The notes below the pieces were generated by a model. That model was not told the origin of the DNA, made no database searches, and saw only the letters and a program-made list of their open reading frames with translations. From the NCBI GenBank assembly GCA_020630615.1, contig JAHDBA010000027.1:1-37752 (forward strand): a stretch of DNA of 37,752 nucleotides, written 5' to 3'. Shown in pieces: positions 16,145 to 24,336 of the stretch (positions within the stretch are counted from its first letter, which is position 1; the number at the start of each line of letters is the position of its first letter). This stretch comes from Myxococcota bacterium (GTDB lineage: Bacteria > Myxococcota > UBA727 > JAHDBA01). The translations under genes were made by a program, and so were the position numbers.

Positions 16145-18547
16145 ATGGACGAACACCTCGCACTGCTTGGCCCTACCAATACTGGGAAGTCGTACACCAT
16201 GTTGCAACACGCAATCGCGTCACCCAGTGCTGCCTTGGGTTACCCCTTGCGACTTCTAGCCCAGGAAAATTATGCAGCATTGGTGCGAAACCTTGGCGAG
16301 TCGAAAGTTGCGCTTTTAACCGGCGAGGAAAGACGCGTTCCTGGATCCTATACGCACTTGGTGTGCACTACCGATGCGCTTCGTTTGGAGCGCGATTTTG
16401 CGATGATTGGATTGGATGAAATACAGTTTGCTGCGCATCGTCAGCGTGGTCACCGTTTCACGCATCACCTCTTGCATTCGCGCGGGACGCAAAAAACAAT
16501 CTGGGCTGGCTCAGAAACAATGCTTGAATGGGTCAAAGATTTCGACCCTTCGATACAGGTGGAGTACGCAAGACGACGTTCGAGCTTATCTTATGTCGGG
16601 CGTAAGAAGATTTCTCGGCTTCCTCCGCGTTCAATTATTGTGACCTTTTCGCGCGCGCAGGCCTATGAGCTTGCCGCAACGCTTCGCGAGGTCTTTGGTG
16701 GGGTTGCTCTTGTCCTTGGTTCGTTATCGCCCCAGACGCGTAATCAGCAGGTCGCACTCTTTGACCGTGGAGATGTGGATTACCTTGTTGCGACCGATGC
16801 AGTGGGCCATGGCCTGAACCTAAAAGCAAAATCCCTCTATTTTGCATCCCTATCTAAATTTGACGGTGTGATGCGTAGGCGCTTGAGACCCAGTGAGATG
16901 GCACAGATTGCAGGGCGTGCAGGGAGAGACCACATCGACGGAAATTTCGGAGTGACCGCCGGTGCAGAAGACTTTGAAGAGAATGAACTGGACGCAATAC
17001 TCAACCACCGTTTTCAGTCTCAACACAAAGTGTACTATCGCGCTCGGGTACGTGACTTTTCATCACTGCAAGCAATGCAAAATGAGTTGGAGGGCTTTCA
17101 TCCACCCAGTACATTACGACACATCCTAAAAGTGCATGAAGAGCATGAAGATCTCGATGTTATGAAAGTGGTGGCTGCAGATCTTAAACTTGGTTCTTTC
17201 GCATTGCGTGGCAATGAAAGTGTGCTGAAACGGTTGTGGTATTGTGCTCGGATCCCGGACTTTGATGGGCGTGGTGCGCGATTGCATGGTCAACGAATCG
17301 CCGAGAACCTCAAAGACTATATTCTTGAAGGGCAAAAAATCGAGACTCAAACGATTGAAAAGAATATTCAGCCTTTCACCAAAGCGCACCAAGATGCAGA
17401 CGGAATCGCACGTCAGCTTGAAAACTTCCGTTTCTGGTCAACCCTTTGTTTTGGCCCGGCAGTGTGTGCGACAGCCCAAGTGATGCAAGTCTTACGTACC
17501 GTTGAGGCAACCCTGTCCGATGCGCTTCACGAGCGCTTGCTTGAAGACAATGTGAAACGTTTGAAAGGTCTATCGGCGCAACGCTTTGATACCGGGCAAC
17601 TTCGACTCATCGAGGGGCAGGTGGTCTTCGGGGGAGAAAAGTTTGGGCTCCGTCGTGGCTTTGTCTGGCGTCAACCCAAGGGGGTCACTCAGAGCATTGT
17701 GAACCAAAAGCATATTAATCGCCACGTCCGGAATTTTTTTCAAACTCAAGGTGCCTCTACAGTCGAAGAGCTCCTTGCAGACTTTGAACGCGCGCCGTTG
17801 AAAGAGCTACATTTCAAGCACGACATACTCTATTGGCGACGAGAGCCGGTCGCCCAAATTTCAACGCAAGGCGTCTCAAAGCATGGGCTGGTCTTTGATT
17901 GTCTCTTGTGCGGCGATGACCCCCGGGGTGAGAGTATCACCTTATGGTCTCCACCCATCCGAGGGGATGTCAGCGCTGCGTGCCGGTCCCACGTTCGAAG
18001 GTGGCTCTCTCAAAACTCAAAAGTCCTTAATGTTCCAGTTGAAAAGGTTGAAGGCTTAGAATGCTCATCCGATTTGAGGGCCCTCCTTTATCGCTTGCAG
18101 CGTGGCCATGGTTTTGCTGCAAAGCGTGATCTTCGTGAAAATTTAAGCGGGTTATCCGCTGAGGGTAAAGCGATACTCCGTTCATGGGGAGTTCGCGTCG
18201 GCTATCATGCATTGTACGCAACACACTTTAAGTTAAGTGCCCGTAAGGTCTTGGTCGCCTGGACGGGTTCTGACAAGCGAGATGAATTGTGGGCACAAGT
18301 GAGCGATGCAGAGGGACGCGCATTTGAATGTTCAGCCTGGCGGGAGAAAGACTTGCTCCCCTTCGGATATCTTCGTTTCGGGAGATACGCATATGAGATT
18401 TCTCGACTTGAAAAATTATGCACCGAGGTTTTTGACCCAACGATTACAATCAATGTCGAATGGAAGGAAAAAGCTTGTAAAACTTTGGGGGCCAACGAAG
18501 ACCAGCTGCGAGAACTTTTACCCAAAAGGAGACGTTCATGCGATTAA
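16145..18547 (+). CDS. SUV3-like superfamily 2 RNA helicase
   Basis: An 800-residue helicase related to mitochondrial SUV3, which unwinds RNA for degradation. Walker A is GPTNTGKS at residues 9-16, the DExx box is DEIQ at 91-94 (as in SUV3), motif V region is VATDAVGHGLNL and motif VI is QIAGRAGRD at 254-262. The 540-residue C-terminal part holds no domain I can name. It includes a Cys pair (FDCLLCGDD) which alone does not make a zinc site. Bacterial SUV3-like proteins of 700-1100 residues are known, chiefly from Alphaproteobacteria. The product is cytoplasmic. The next gene, a CapA-type lipoprotein, overlaps its end by ten bases and so is probably co-translated, although no shared role is obvious. 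Confidence 0.9.
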   Translation: MDEHLALLGPTNTGKSYTMLQHAIASPSAALGYPLRLLAQENYAALVRNLGESKVALLTGEERRVPGSYTHLVCTTDALRLERDFAMIGLDEIQFAAHRQRGHRFTHHLLHSRGTQKTIWAGSETMLEWVKDFDPSIQVEYARRRSSLSYVGRKKISRLPPRSIIVTFSRAQAYELAATLREVFGGVALVLGSLSPQTRNQQVALFDRGDVDYLVATDAVGHGLNLKAKSLYFASLSKFDGVMRRRLRPSEMAQIAGRAGRDHIDGNFGVTAGAEDFEENELDAILNHRFQSQHKVYYRARVRDFSSLQAMQNELEGFHPPSTLRHILKVHEEHEDLDVMKVVAADLKLGSFALRGNESVLKRLWYCARIPDFDGRGARLHGQRIAENLKDYILEGQKIETQTIEKNIQPFTKAHQDADGIARQLENFRFWSTLCFGPAVCATAQVMQVLRTVEATLSDALHERLLEDNVKRLKGLSAQRFDTGQLRLIEGQVVFGGEKFGLRRGFVWRQPKGVTQSIVNQKHINRHVRNFFQTQGASTVEELLADFERAPLKELHFKHDILYWRREPVAQISTQGVSKHGLVFDCLLCGDDPRGESITLWSPPIRGDVSAACRSHVRRWLSQNSKVLNVPVEKVEGLECSSDLRALLYRLQRGHGFAAKRDLRENLSGLSAEGKAILRSWGVRVGYHALYATHFKLSARKVLVAWTGSDKRDELWAQVSDAEGRAFECSAWREKDLLPFGYLRFGRYAYEISRLEKLCTEVFDPTITINVEWKEKACKTLGANEDQLRELLPKRRRSCD

Positions 18548-20877
18548 CGTTGTGTGACATTTTTGTTTTCTCGCGTGTCATGATCTTGACGCTCTTTGCA
18601 ACTTTGGTCTCATGCAGTGCTGATTCGTGCTTGCTTATTCCTCAGGGGGAGGGGCAAGAGACGAGTACGGCGACGACCGAACGCGCTTCGAGTCCGTGGC
18701 GTGTCGTTCGAGGAAAACGCTTGTTGCCAGAAGAAATCCGTTTTCGCGAGGCATGGGAGTCCGCACGTTTTGCGTTGACCGGGCATATCGTAGACGAGGG
18801 CGGGATACCTCTTTCGGGTGCACGAGTGAGCCTCAACAAGTCAACCCTGATCGCACAAAGCAACGATGAAGGTGAGTTCATGTTTCCTTCTCTCAGCGGG
18901 GGGGGAGGTGAACTTCACGTTGAACTTGAGGGATATTATTCGTTCAATGCTGCGTATGCAGTCGACGCATTGGATACGCTTGAGCTCAAGCTTGATACGA
19001 TAGTCTTGGAGAAACGAAATCCAGACTCAATGAAAGGGCTTTTTGCAGGAGACTTCATGTTGGGACGTCGATTTTTAGAAGGAGCCCCGTCGCGGCCTGA
19101 TGTGTTTCCTCTTGATGACGAGGAGAGTCTCATCTTAGCCTCGAACCCGAGTGATGGGGCAAGCGCTGTGGTTGCACACATGCTAGAGATTTTTAACGAG
19201 GCGGATTTTCATTCTCTGAATTTTGAGTCTGTGGCGACACGTGCCCCCGAAACACCACATCCGAGTAAGGACTTCGTATACTTTACTTTGCCTGCCAGTC
19301 TGACTGCTTTGAGTCACTTGAACATTGATTATGTTTCATTGGGGAACAACCATACTTACGATTACCTTGAGCAAGGTCTTGAAGACACCTTCAATGCATT
19401 GGATTCTTTCGGGCTAAAATATTCTGGGGCCGGCCTCAACAATGTTGAGTCTTGGGCGCCGGCGCGATTGTCTTTTGAGGGGATTGAGTTTGGAATTGCG
19501 AGCGCGAATTCGATTGCCGGGAATCAACATGAAGTCACCTATAATGCATCAAGCACGAAGGGCGGAGCAGCAGATCTCAATGATAGTGTATTGATGGCAG
19601 AAGTCCTTGGAGCTTTGCGCTCGGAGGAGCGCTTTACGATTCTTCAGGCGCACACCGGATCCGAGTACTCTCGACACCCTGGGGATTTTCAGCGTGCGGT
19701 GTTTGAGGAAGCCGCAAACTCGGGTGCAAACTTGATCATTGGGCATCACCCCCACGCGCCTCAAGGTTTTGGTCTCTCGGGTGATACGTTGGTCGCACAC
19801 AGTCTTGGGAATTTCGTATTCGATTCGCAGCGTCATGAAACCTTCGTTGGTATTGTTGCTGGGGTTACGTGGGGTTCTCAAACATGGCACCATGCCAGCG
19901 CATTGCCCATTTTCATTGAAGACTTTAAGCCAAAACTGAGCGCGGGGGATCTCTTGGATGTATCGCTCAGGCGAATCATCCACTACAGCGATAGGGCTGG
20001 CCTCAAGCTTATTGCTGATGGGTACCGGCTGCGAATTTATAGAGAGGGAGATGCAGCGGCGGAAGGCTGGACAATTTCAGAGCGAAGCGTGGATGTTCCG
20101 CTTATTCGCGCCTTTGACGGTGAACGCTATTTGGATTTACGGCAGGTTCGCCAAAAAGGCGAATGGCTCAGTGGTCTTGATACGCGCTGCGAGAGCCCAA
20201 ACCTTGGCACCGACATTCTCCTTTACGGAGATTTCGAAGATGTCGATGGTGATCTCGACACCAATGAGATGACCTACTGGCTACAGGACTCGCAAAACGT
20301 ATACCCGTGTGGTTTTATGACCCGCCGGGGCTTGTCCGCCTTATGCATGGTCGCGACAACGAATCAAGAAGACGACACAGTATCTTCATTTCGCCCTCGA
20401 CTTCGTGCTTATGATTTCACGGAAGATACGCCCAATCTTGACATCACACTCTTGGGGTATGCTGCGGGTCGTATTGACTCTGAAGTACATTTTGAAGTCG
20501 AGACCCGGGGGGCCGAAGGCTCCAAACGTTTCGGGATTGTCAACGCAATGTCATGGAATTCTCAGACATTGCCCGAGGATTTATCAAGCTCTGAAAGTGT
20601 TTTTGCTGTGAGTCCTCAGTTTGCGTTCTCACTAGGGGAGAACCCACGACGAGACGACCTGAGGGCATTTAAACTTCGCTTGCGAGCTTTACCTGCTTCC
20701 ACCCAAGATTCCTATTTTGTCCTCGACGACCTGGCATTTGTGACTTGGCTTGACGAGGACGCGGATGAAACAATATCGCACCCACACGACAGAGATTTTG
20801 TACGATGTTCAGGTGCTGAATTGTCAGAAGAGACCTTAGCGGTAACCATGTCGCATTATGTTTTCAGCGCGCCCTAA
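18538..20877 (+). CDS. CapA-family (PGA_cap) metallophosphoesterase-like lipoprotein
   Basis: A 779-residue lipoprotein. AAAGGAG at 18524-18530 supports the ATG at 18538. The lipobox is LVSC (Cys26). Residues 80-150 form a carboxypeptidase-regulatory-like beta sandwich (LTGHIVDEGGIPLSGARVSL). From about 165 the PGA_cap domain begins (MKGLFAGDFMLGRR), with YVSLGNNHTYDY, FTILQAHTGSEYSRHP, IIGHHPHAPQG and HSLGNFVFD. These are the metal-site motifs of the family. CapA/PgsA proteins help to make or export poly-gamma-glutamate, but many members have other roles. The last 270 residues are beta-rich, with Cys pairs, and may bind a partner or glycan. Its end overlaps the convergent DUF3817 gene by four bases. 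No capB/capC genes are visible. Confidence 0.88.
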   Translation: MRLTLCDIFVFSRVMILTLFATLVSCSADSCLLIPQGEGQETSTATTERASSPWRVVRGKRLLPEEIRFREAWESARFALTGHIVDEGGIPLSGARVSLNKSTLIAQSNDEGEFMFPSLSGGGGELHVELEGYYSFNAAYAVDALDTLELKLDTIVLEKRNPDSMKGLFAGDFMLGRRFLEGAPSRPDVFPLDDEESLILASNPSDGASAVVAHMLEIFNEADFHSLNFESVATRAPETPHPSKDFVYFTLPASLTALSHLNIDYVSLGNNHTYDYLEQGLEDTFNALDSFGLKYSGAGLNNVESWAPARLSFEGIEFGIASANSIAGNQHEVTYNASSTKGGAADLNDSVLMAEVLGALRSEERFTILQAHTGSEYSRHPGDFQRAVFEEAANSGANLIIGHHPHAPQGFGLSGDTLVAHSLGNFVFDSQRHETFVGIVAGVTWGSQTWHHASALPIFIEDFKPKLSAGDLLDVSLRRIIHYSDRAGLKLIADGYRLRIYREGDAAAEGWTISERSVDVPLIRAFDGERYLDLRQVRQKGEWLSGLDTRCESPNLGTDILLYGDFEDVDGDLDTNEMTYWLQDSQNVYPCGFMTRRGLSALCMVATTNQEDDTVSSFRPRLRAYDFTEDTPNLDITLLGYAAGRIDSEVHFEVETRGAEGSKRFGIVNAMSWNSQTLPEDLSSSESVFAVSPQFAFSLGENPRRDDLRAFKLRLRALPASTQDSYFVLDDLAFVTWLDEDADETISHPHDRDFVRCSGAELSEETLAVTMSHYVFSAP

Positions 20878-21173
20878 GCTTTGTTCTCAGGTTGTTGGTA
20901 GCGTTTAAATATTTTTACGTCTGCGATGAATGTGCCAAATGGCAATACAGAGGCAATGAACGACGCAATTGTTTCTTTGGCTGACCATTTGAATTGCCGA
21001 GCACAAGCTACCACCAGAAGAATATAGACGATAAATAAAATCCCGTGAATGTTACCCAAGATTTTGTTTGGGGTTGGGTTATCCGCGAGGTACTTGAGCG
21101 GCATTGTGATCCCAAAGAGCCCCAGATAACTCAGTCCTTCCAACAAGCCAATCACACGAAGTAACTTGATCAT
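20874..21173 (-). CDS. DUF3817 family membrane protein
   Basis: A 99-residue integral membrane protein with three hydrophobic segments, at about residues 5-28, 42-60 and 68-86. The conserved start IKLLRVIGLLEGLSYLGLFG, then MPLKYLADNP and GNIHGILFIVYI, match DUF3817 (YdzA-like) proteins, which are 95-110 residues long. The function is unknown. The gene is convergent with the CapA-type gene and their 3' ends overlap by four bases, so the two mRNAs are complementary at their tails. It is probably transcribed alone. Confidence 0.85.
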   Translation of the reverse strand: MIKLLRVIGLLEGLSYLGLFGITMPLKYLADNPTPNKILGNIHGILFIVYILLVVACARQFKWSAKETIASFIASVLPFGTFIADVKIFKRYQQPENKA

Positions 21174-21253
21174 GTCGCCAATGTAGCATTTTTAGGACAG
21201 CATTTAAAGGGTGGGGTTGACGTCTTGCGGCGGGTAATCCATACAACAATTGG

Positions 21254-21330
21254 GCGCTCGTAGTTCAGCTGGATAGAATATCAGATTTCGATTCTGAGGG
21301 TCGCACGTTCGAATCGTGCCGGGCGCGCCA
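21254..21330 (+). tRNA. tRNA-Arg (anticodon TCG)
   Basis: A 77-base cloverleaf with encoded CCA. The acceptor stem is GCGCTCG / CGGGCGC with G as discriminator base. The anticodon stem TCAGA / TCTGA closes the loop TTTCGAT with anticodon TCG (reads CGN, Arg). The T arm is GCACG-TTCGAAT-CGTGC. A -35-like TTGACG lies at 21217-21222, 17 bases before a weak -10 (CATACA). A run of T follows the CCA directly and may help termination. Confidence 0.95.
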
Positions 21331-21482
21331 TTTTTTACCTCACGTACAAAGCCAGCTCATCAGCTTTGAAACGGACTGACGACTGCTCACATTTTTTTTA
21401 CTATACATATATCGTTAGTCATTTATCGATTCTGACGAGGGACACAGTTCTTTCAGATGCTGCCTCGATCATGTGAGGATCT

Positions 21483-21716
21483 TCAAAAGTCTATTTGTGC
21501 AAACCATTGCTGGAATCGTCGATGACAGGTTTGCAAGGAGCCATAGCGTGTAGGTAAGTCTTACTAGGGTGTGCCTTTTTGATGAATTGAGAGCAAGCCA
21601 TTCACAATGTTACGGGCTGGAACAAAGGGGCGGCCACCCTTCTTTGACGTTTTGCGCCGCCGCGACTCGGGTAGGCGAGGTTCAGCAAGCGCCTATTGGG
21701 CATTGATGACGTTCAT
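21483..21716 (-). pseudogene. Eroded IS5-family transposase fragment (N-terminal part)
   Basis: Minus-strand codons from ATG 21716 read MNVINAQ*ALAEPRLPE, then KTSKKGGRPFVPARNIVNG, KGTP**DLPTRYGS and TCHRRFQQWFAQIDF* (each * is a stop). This follows the known start of IS5-group transposases: an L-T-D-AQW-L--P-LP block, a KGGRPR-type block, a G-PWRDLP--YG block and a T-Y-RF-RW block. Three stops fall where the family has Trp or an adjacent residue: codon 8 (21693-21695), codon 51 (21564-21566) and codon 78 (21483-21485). Codon 52 is also a stop. The catalytic DDE part is not seen, and I found no terminal inverted repeats. The fragment starts about 150 bp after tRNA-Arg. I see nothing else in 21331-21482 or 21717-21935. 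Confidence 0.75.
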
Positions 21717-21935
21717 TATGCTTCCAAAGCAGAATCAAGACAAGCTGTAGATCCTTCTATGAAGAGTTAGGAGCTGTGCTCTAGTTTCGATAGGTTTCAT
21801 CAGACCCCAACGTGTTGAGAAGCGTCTCACAATGACATCAGAATAGTTGCTGAAACGTTTGCTGGGCTGAAACAATTCCAACCCGTCTGGACACATATAC
21901 TTCAAAGGCTATCATCGAGCCATTAAGGAGTTGAA

Positions 21936-22526
21936 ATGAAGACAGATTATTTAAATATATTTCTCATTGTTGGAGCTACACTGACTGGCGTTATCGCATG
22001 CTCATCAAGTGGCGATGACCCAAACGTAAATAATAGCGAACTTGCGGGTGACCCCAATGGCTCGATTGAAGAGCAATGTGCTTTTTTTGACGCCAAATTT
22101 AACGCTTGTGTTGCGCCCCGTGAGGAGTGTTATAACTCACTTTATTCTGCGTGTCCGCTTACAGATGAGTGTGACGACATCAGCGATTATTATGACAATG
22201 ATTTCTGTTATGACTACTGGTGTCAAGGTGATGTTGAATGTGAAGAACTAGAACGTTTGTGCGATGAAGCAAGACAAGAGTGCCAAAGCATGAACTATCA
22301 ATACATTCTCGAGGAAGGCCGCACATGTTATTGGGTTGGTACATTACAAAATACCGAATGTGCTGCTGTGTATGCCGATTGGATAAGCTGTATAGCACGC
22401 GAAGCGGAAGACATTACATGTGAAGAGGGCAAAAGCGATGATGTTGGGCATGAAGAGATTTGTCAGTTTGAGTACGGCGTAGCATTCTCATGTGTCGAAA
22501 ACTGCCAAGAATGTTTTGAAGATTAA
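21936..22526 (+). CDS. Cysteine-rich lipoprotein with CX9C modules
   Basis: A 196-residue lipoprotein. AAGGAG at 21925-21930 supports the ATG. The lipobox is VIAC (Cys22), followed by a Ser/Asp/Asn linker of about 25 residues. The mature domain has 18 further Cys, an even number fit for disulfides, and is very acidic and rich in Tyr. It contains CX9CX6C (from EEQCAFFDAKFNACVAPREEC) and two later CX9C pairs (CAAVYADWISC and CQFEYGVAFSC). The same spacing occurs in the Ser-Glu repeat lipoprotein at 31761-32384. I do not recognise the domain by name. It is probably anchored facing the periplasm or the cell exterior. A strong terminator follows at 22557-22581, which separates it from the ATP-synthase genes. 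Confidence 0.8.
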   Translation: MKTDYLNIFLIVGATLTGVIACSSSGDDPNVNNSELAGDPNGSIEEQCAFFDAKFNACVAPREECYNSLYSACPLTDECDDISDYYDNDFCYDYWCQGDVECEELERLCDEARQECQSMNYQYILEEGRTCYWVGTLQNTECAAVYADWISCIAREAEDITCEEGKSDDVGHEEICQFEYGVAFSCVENCQECFED

Positions 22527-22556
22527 TACCTTTCTGGGAAGTGTCAAACCAATCGA

Positions 22557-22581
22557 GCAGCTCAGTGGAGCTGCTTTTTTT
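22557..22581 (+). terminator. Rho-independent terminator
   Basis: A perfect seven-base stem GCAGCTC / GAGCTGC with loop AGTG is followed by seven T. It lies 31 bp after the Cys-rich lipoprotein gene and just ahead of the ATP-synthase genes. Confidence 0.9.
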
Positions 22582-22691
22582 GTATGACCAATAGAACCGG
22601 TTGAAAAGACAGATATTCTCACACGGTCTCCGTTGACATGGACTCACCCAAAGTTAGGCTTCGGGGGTTAGAGCGATCTCGAGGACGTGCC

Positions 22692-23123
22692 GTGGAACTC
22701 AATATCTCCATTTTTGTTCAGTTAGGTATCTTTACCCTTCTCTATTTTTGGTTGCGTTATTTTCTCTTTACGCCTTTATTAAAGGTCCTTGATGAGCGCG
22801 AACGACGTATCGAAGGGGCTGCTAAAGAGGCAGAATCACTCGAAGCAATGAATGCAGATTATGAACGCGAGATCGATGTTCGATTGTCTAAAGCCAATGC
22901 TGAAGCACGCCAAGAGCTCACTCGATTACGAGATGAAGGTCGCAACGCTGAGCAAAGAGCTCTTGACAATGCAAAACGCCAAGCAGCTGTTGAGCTTGAT
23001 GCTGCTGACGAGAAGTTCTCGGGAATGCTCGCCAAAGCTTCAAAAGATGCCGATGTCGAAGCGCAAGCTTTAGCGAACCTTATCATTGAAGATACGCTCG
23101 AGCGTGGAGTTGCACATGCCTAA
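22692..23123 (+). CDS. atpF': ATP synthase F0 subunit b' (peripheral stalk)
   Basis: A 143-residue stalk subunit. I prefer the GTG at 22692, preceded by GAGG at 22681-22684, over the ATG at 22638, because the membrane helix then starts near residue 6 as usual. The sequence begins ELNISIFVQLGIFTLLYFWLR, a single membrane helix, then YFLFTPLLKVLDERERRIEG, the b-type membrane-exit motif. The rest is a long charged helix rich in Ala, Glu and Arg. It pairs with the b subunit encoded next to hold the F1 head still while the rotor turns. Its stop overlaps the b start codon by eight bases. The lack of a signal-like start and the short length mark it as b' rather than b. Confidence 0.9.
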   Translation: MELNISIFVQLGIFTLLYFWLRYFLFTPLLKVLDERERRIEGAAKEAESLEAMNADYEREIDVRLSKANAEARQELTRLRDEGRNAEQRALDNAKRQAAVELDAADEKFSGMLAKASKDADVEAQALANLIIEDTLERGVAHA

Positions 23124-23733
23124 GCTCAGTTCAAAACGAATCATGGTCGTCACTACAATCTCCCTCACATCTCAGGCTCTTCTGGCTTCTGGTGGGGCAG
23201 AACATCATGCACCACACATTGCGAACTGGTGGACCCTTACCAATCAGGAAGCACCAGCTCTCGGTTGGTTGATCGTGACCTTTGTGACCTTCGTTGCTCT
23301 CGTGTACAAGTTTGGTGTGGCCAAACTTCAAGCACACGTTGCCGAGCGACACACCAATGTGAAAGAGGCGATCGAAAAAGCGCGCATCGCGAAAGAAAAG
23401 GCTGAGGCTGAAAAAGCGAGCTTTGAAGCCCGAATCGCCCAACTTGACGATGAAATCTCCCTTCTGAAAAACGATTTTCGTGCGCAAGGACAAAAAGAAA
23501 GGGACCGACTCGTCAGTATTGGTGCAAAAGGCGCAGAACGAATTCTACGTGATGCCGAGGACTCGATTGCTGCGAAAGGTCGAATGGTTGAGAAATCGCT
23601 TCGAGATGAGTTGCTCGAAAAGGCATTTCGCATTGTCGATGATAAGATCGCTTCTGAAGTTAAGGCTGGAGACCTCTCGCGTCTAGAGGGAGAGCTCGGG
23701 GCATCGATTTCAATGGACAGCAAGCGCATTTAA
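23116..23733 (+). CDS. atpF: ATP synthase F0 subunit b (peripheral stalk)
   Basis: A 205-residue stalk subunit that starts at ATG 23116, inside the end of b'. Residues 1-25 look like a signal peptide (IMVVTTISLTSQALLASGGA), as in several deltaproteobacterial b subunits. The membrane helix is at about residues 50-67 (LGWLIVTFVTFVALVYKFGV), followed by an alpha-helical stalk with EAIEKARIAKEKAEAEKASF. The C-terminal part should bind the delta subunit. The long N-terminal extension could be cleaved, which remains to be shown. It is followed 15 bp later by atpH. The b'/b pair would form a heterodimer in the membrane. Confidence 0.9.
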   Translation: MPKLSSKRIMVVTTISLTSQALLASGGAEHHAPHIANWWTLTNQEAPALGWLIVTFVTFVALVYKFGVAKLQAHVAERHTNVKEAIEKARIAKEKAEAEKASFEARIAQLDDEISLLKNDFRAQGQKERDRLVSIGAKGAERILRDAEDSIAAKGRMVEKSLRDELLEKAFRIVDDKIASEVKAGDLSRLEGELGASISMDSKRI

Positions 23734-23748
23734 GGCGGGAAGGTCGTT

Positions 23749-24303
23749 ATGAGCACATCTACTATAGCACGACGTTATGCGAGAGCCGCACTGTCGAGTC
23801 TTGATGGTGAAGATGTTGAAGTTACAAAGCGTGTCGACGCCGAGTTGCAACATTTCGCTTCACTTAAAGACGAAAGTGAAGAGCTGCGCCAGGTCGTGCA
23901 CAACCCAGCATTCACCCCTGATGAGAGAAGCCAGGTCATTGCAGCAATTGGCGAGTCGGCAGGTTATCATGCCTCAACCTTGGCGTTACTAAAGCTTTTG
24001 ATTCAAAAAGGTCGTATCGGGACGATTGACAGTGTTGCGGCTTCATTTACCAGCGAGGTTGATAGGCGCGCTTCACGTGTTCGTGTCACAGTGTCTTCCT
24101 CTCGTAATGTGGATGAGAGCACCTTGTCTTCGATTATTCATCGAATCGAAACTGAAAGTGGCAAAAAAGCCTCAGTCAAAAGCATTGTCGAGCCCAATCA
24201 CATTGGTGGGCTACAAGTACATGTTGAAGGTAAAGTCTGGGACAACACAATTCAAGGTCGACTGAATCGACTTAAATTTTCACTTGCAAACGAAAGCTTA
24301 TAG
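23749..24303 (+). CDS. atpH: ATP synthase F1 subunit delta
   Basis: A 184-residue delta (OSCP) subunit that links the b/b' stalk to the top of the F1 head. The N-terminal helical domain starts with STSTIARRYARAALS, the usual A-RYA-AL start. LRQVVHNPAFTPDERSQVI matches the family's conserved NP motif. The C-terminal beta part has SGKKASVKSIVEPNHIGGLQ, the typical V-P-LIGG-V signature. A GGGAAGG box precedes the ATG. It lies between b and alpha in the usual order of the operon. Length is as expected (about 180). Confidence 0.95.
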   Translation: MSTSTIARRYARAALSSLDGEDVEVTKRVDAELQHFASLKDESEELRQVVHNPAFTPDERSQVIAAIGESAGYHASTLALLKLLIQKGRIGTIDSVAASFTSEVDRRASRVRVTVSSSRNVDESTLSSIIHRIETESGKKASVKSIVEPNHIGGLQVHVEGKVWDNTIQGRLNRLKFSLANESL

Positions 24304-24336
24304 GCCCGCGGCGACGCGACTTAAAGGAAAACAACG

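Noticed and set aside
21254..21482. An attachment site for an integrative element at the tRNA-Arg 3' end
   Set aside because: I found no second copy of the tRNA 3' end downstream, and no integrase. Only a short partial match to the anticodon arm lies near 21427.
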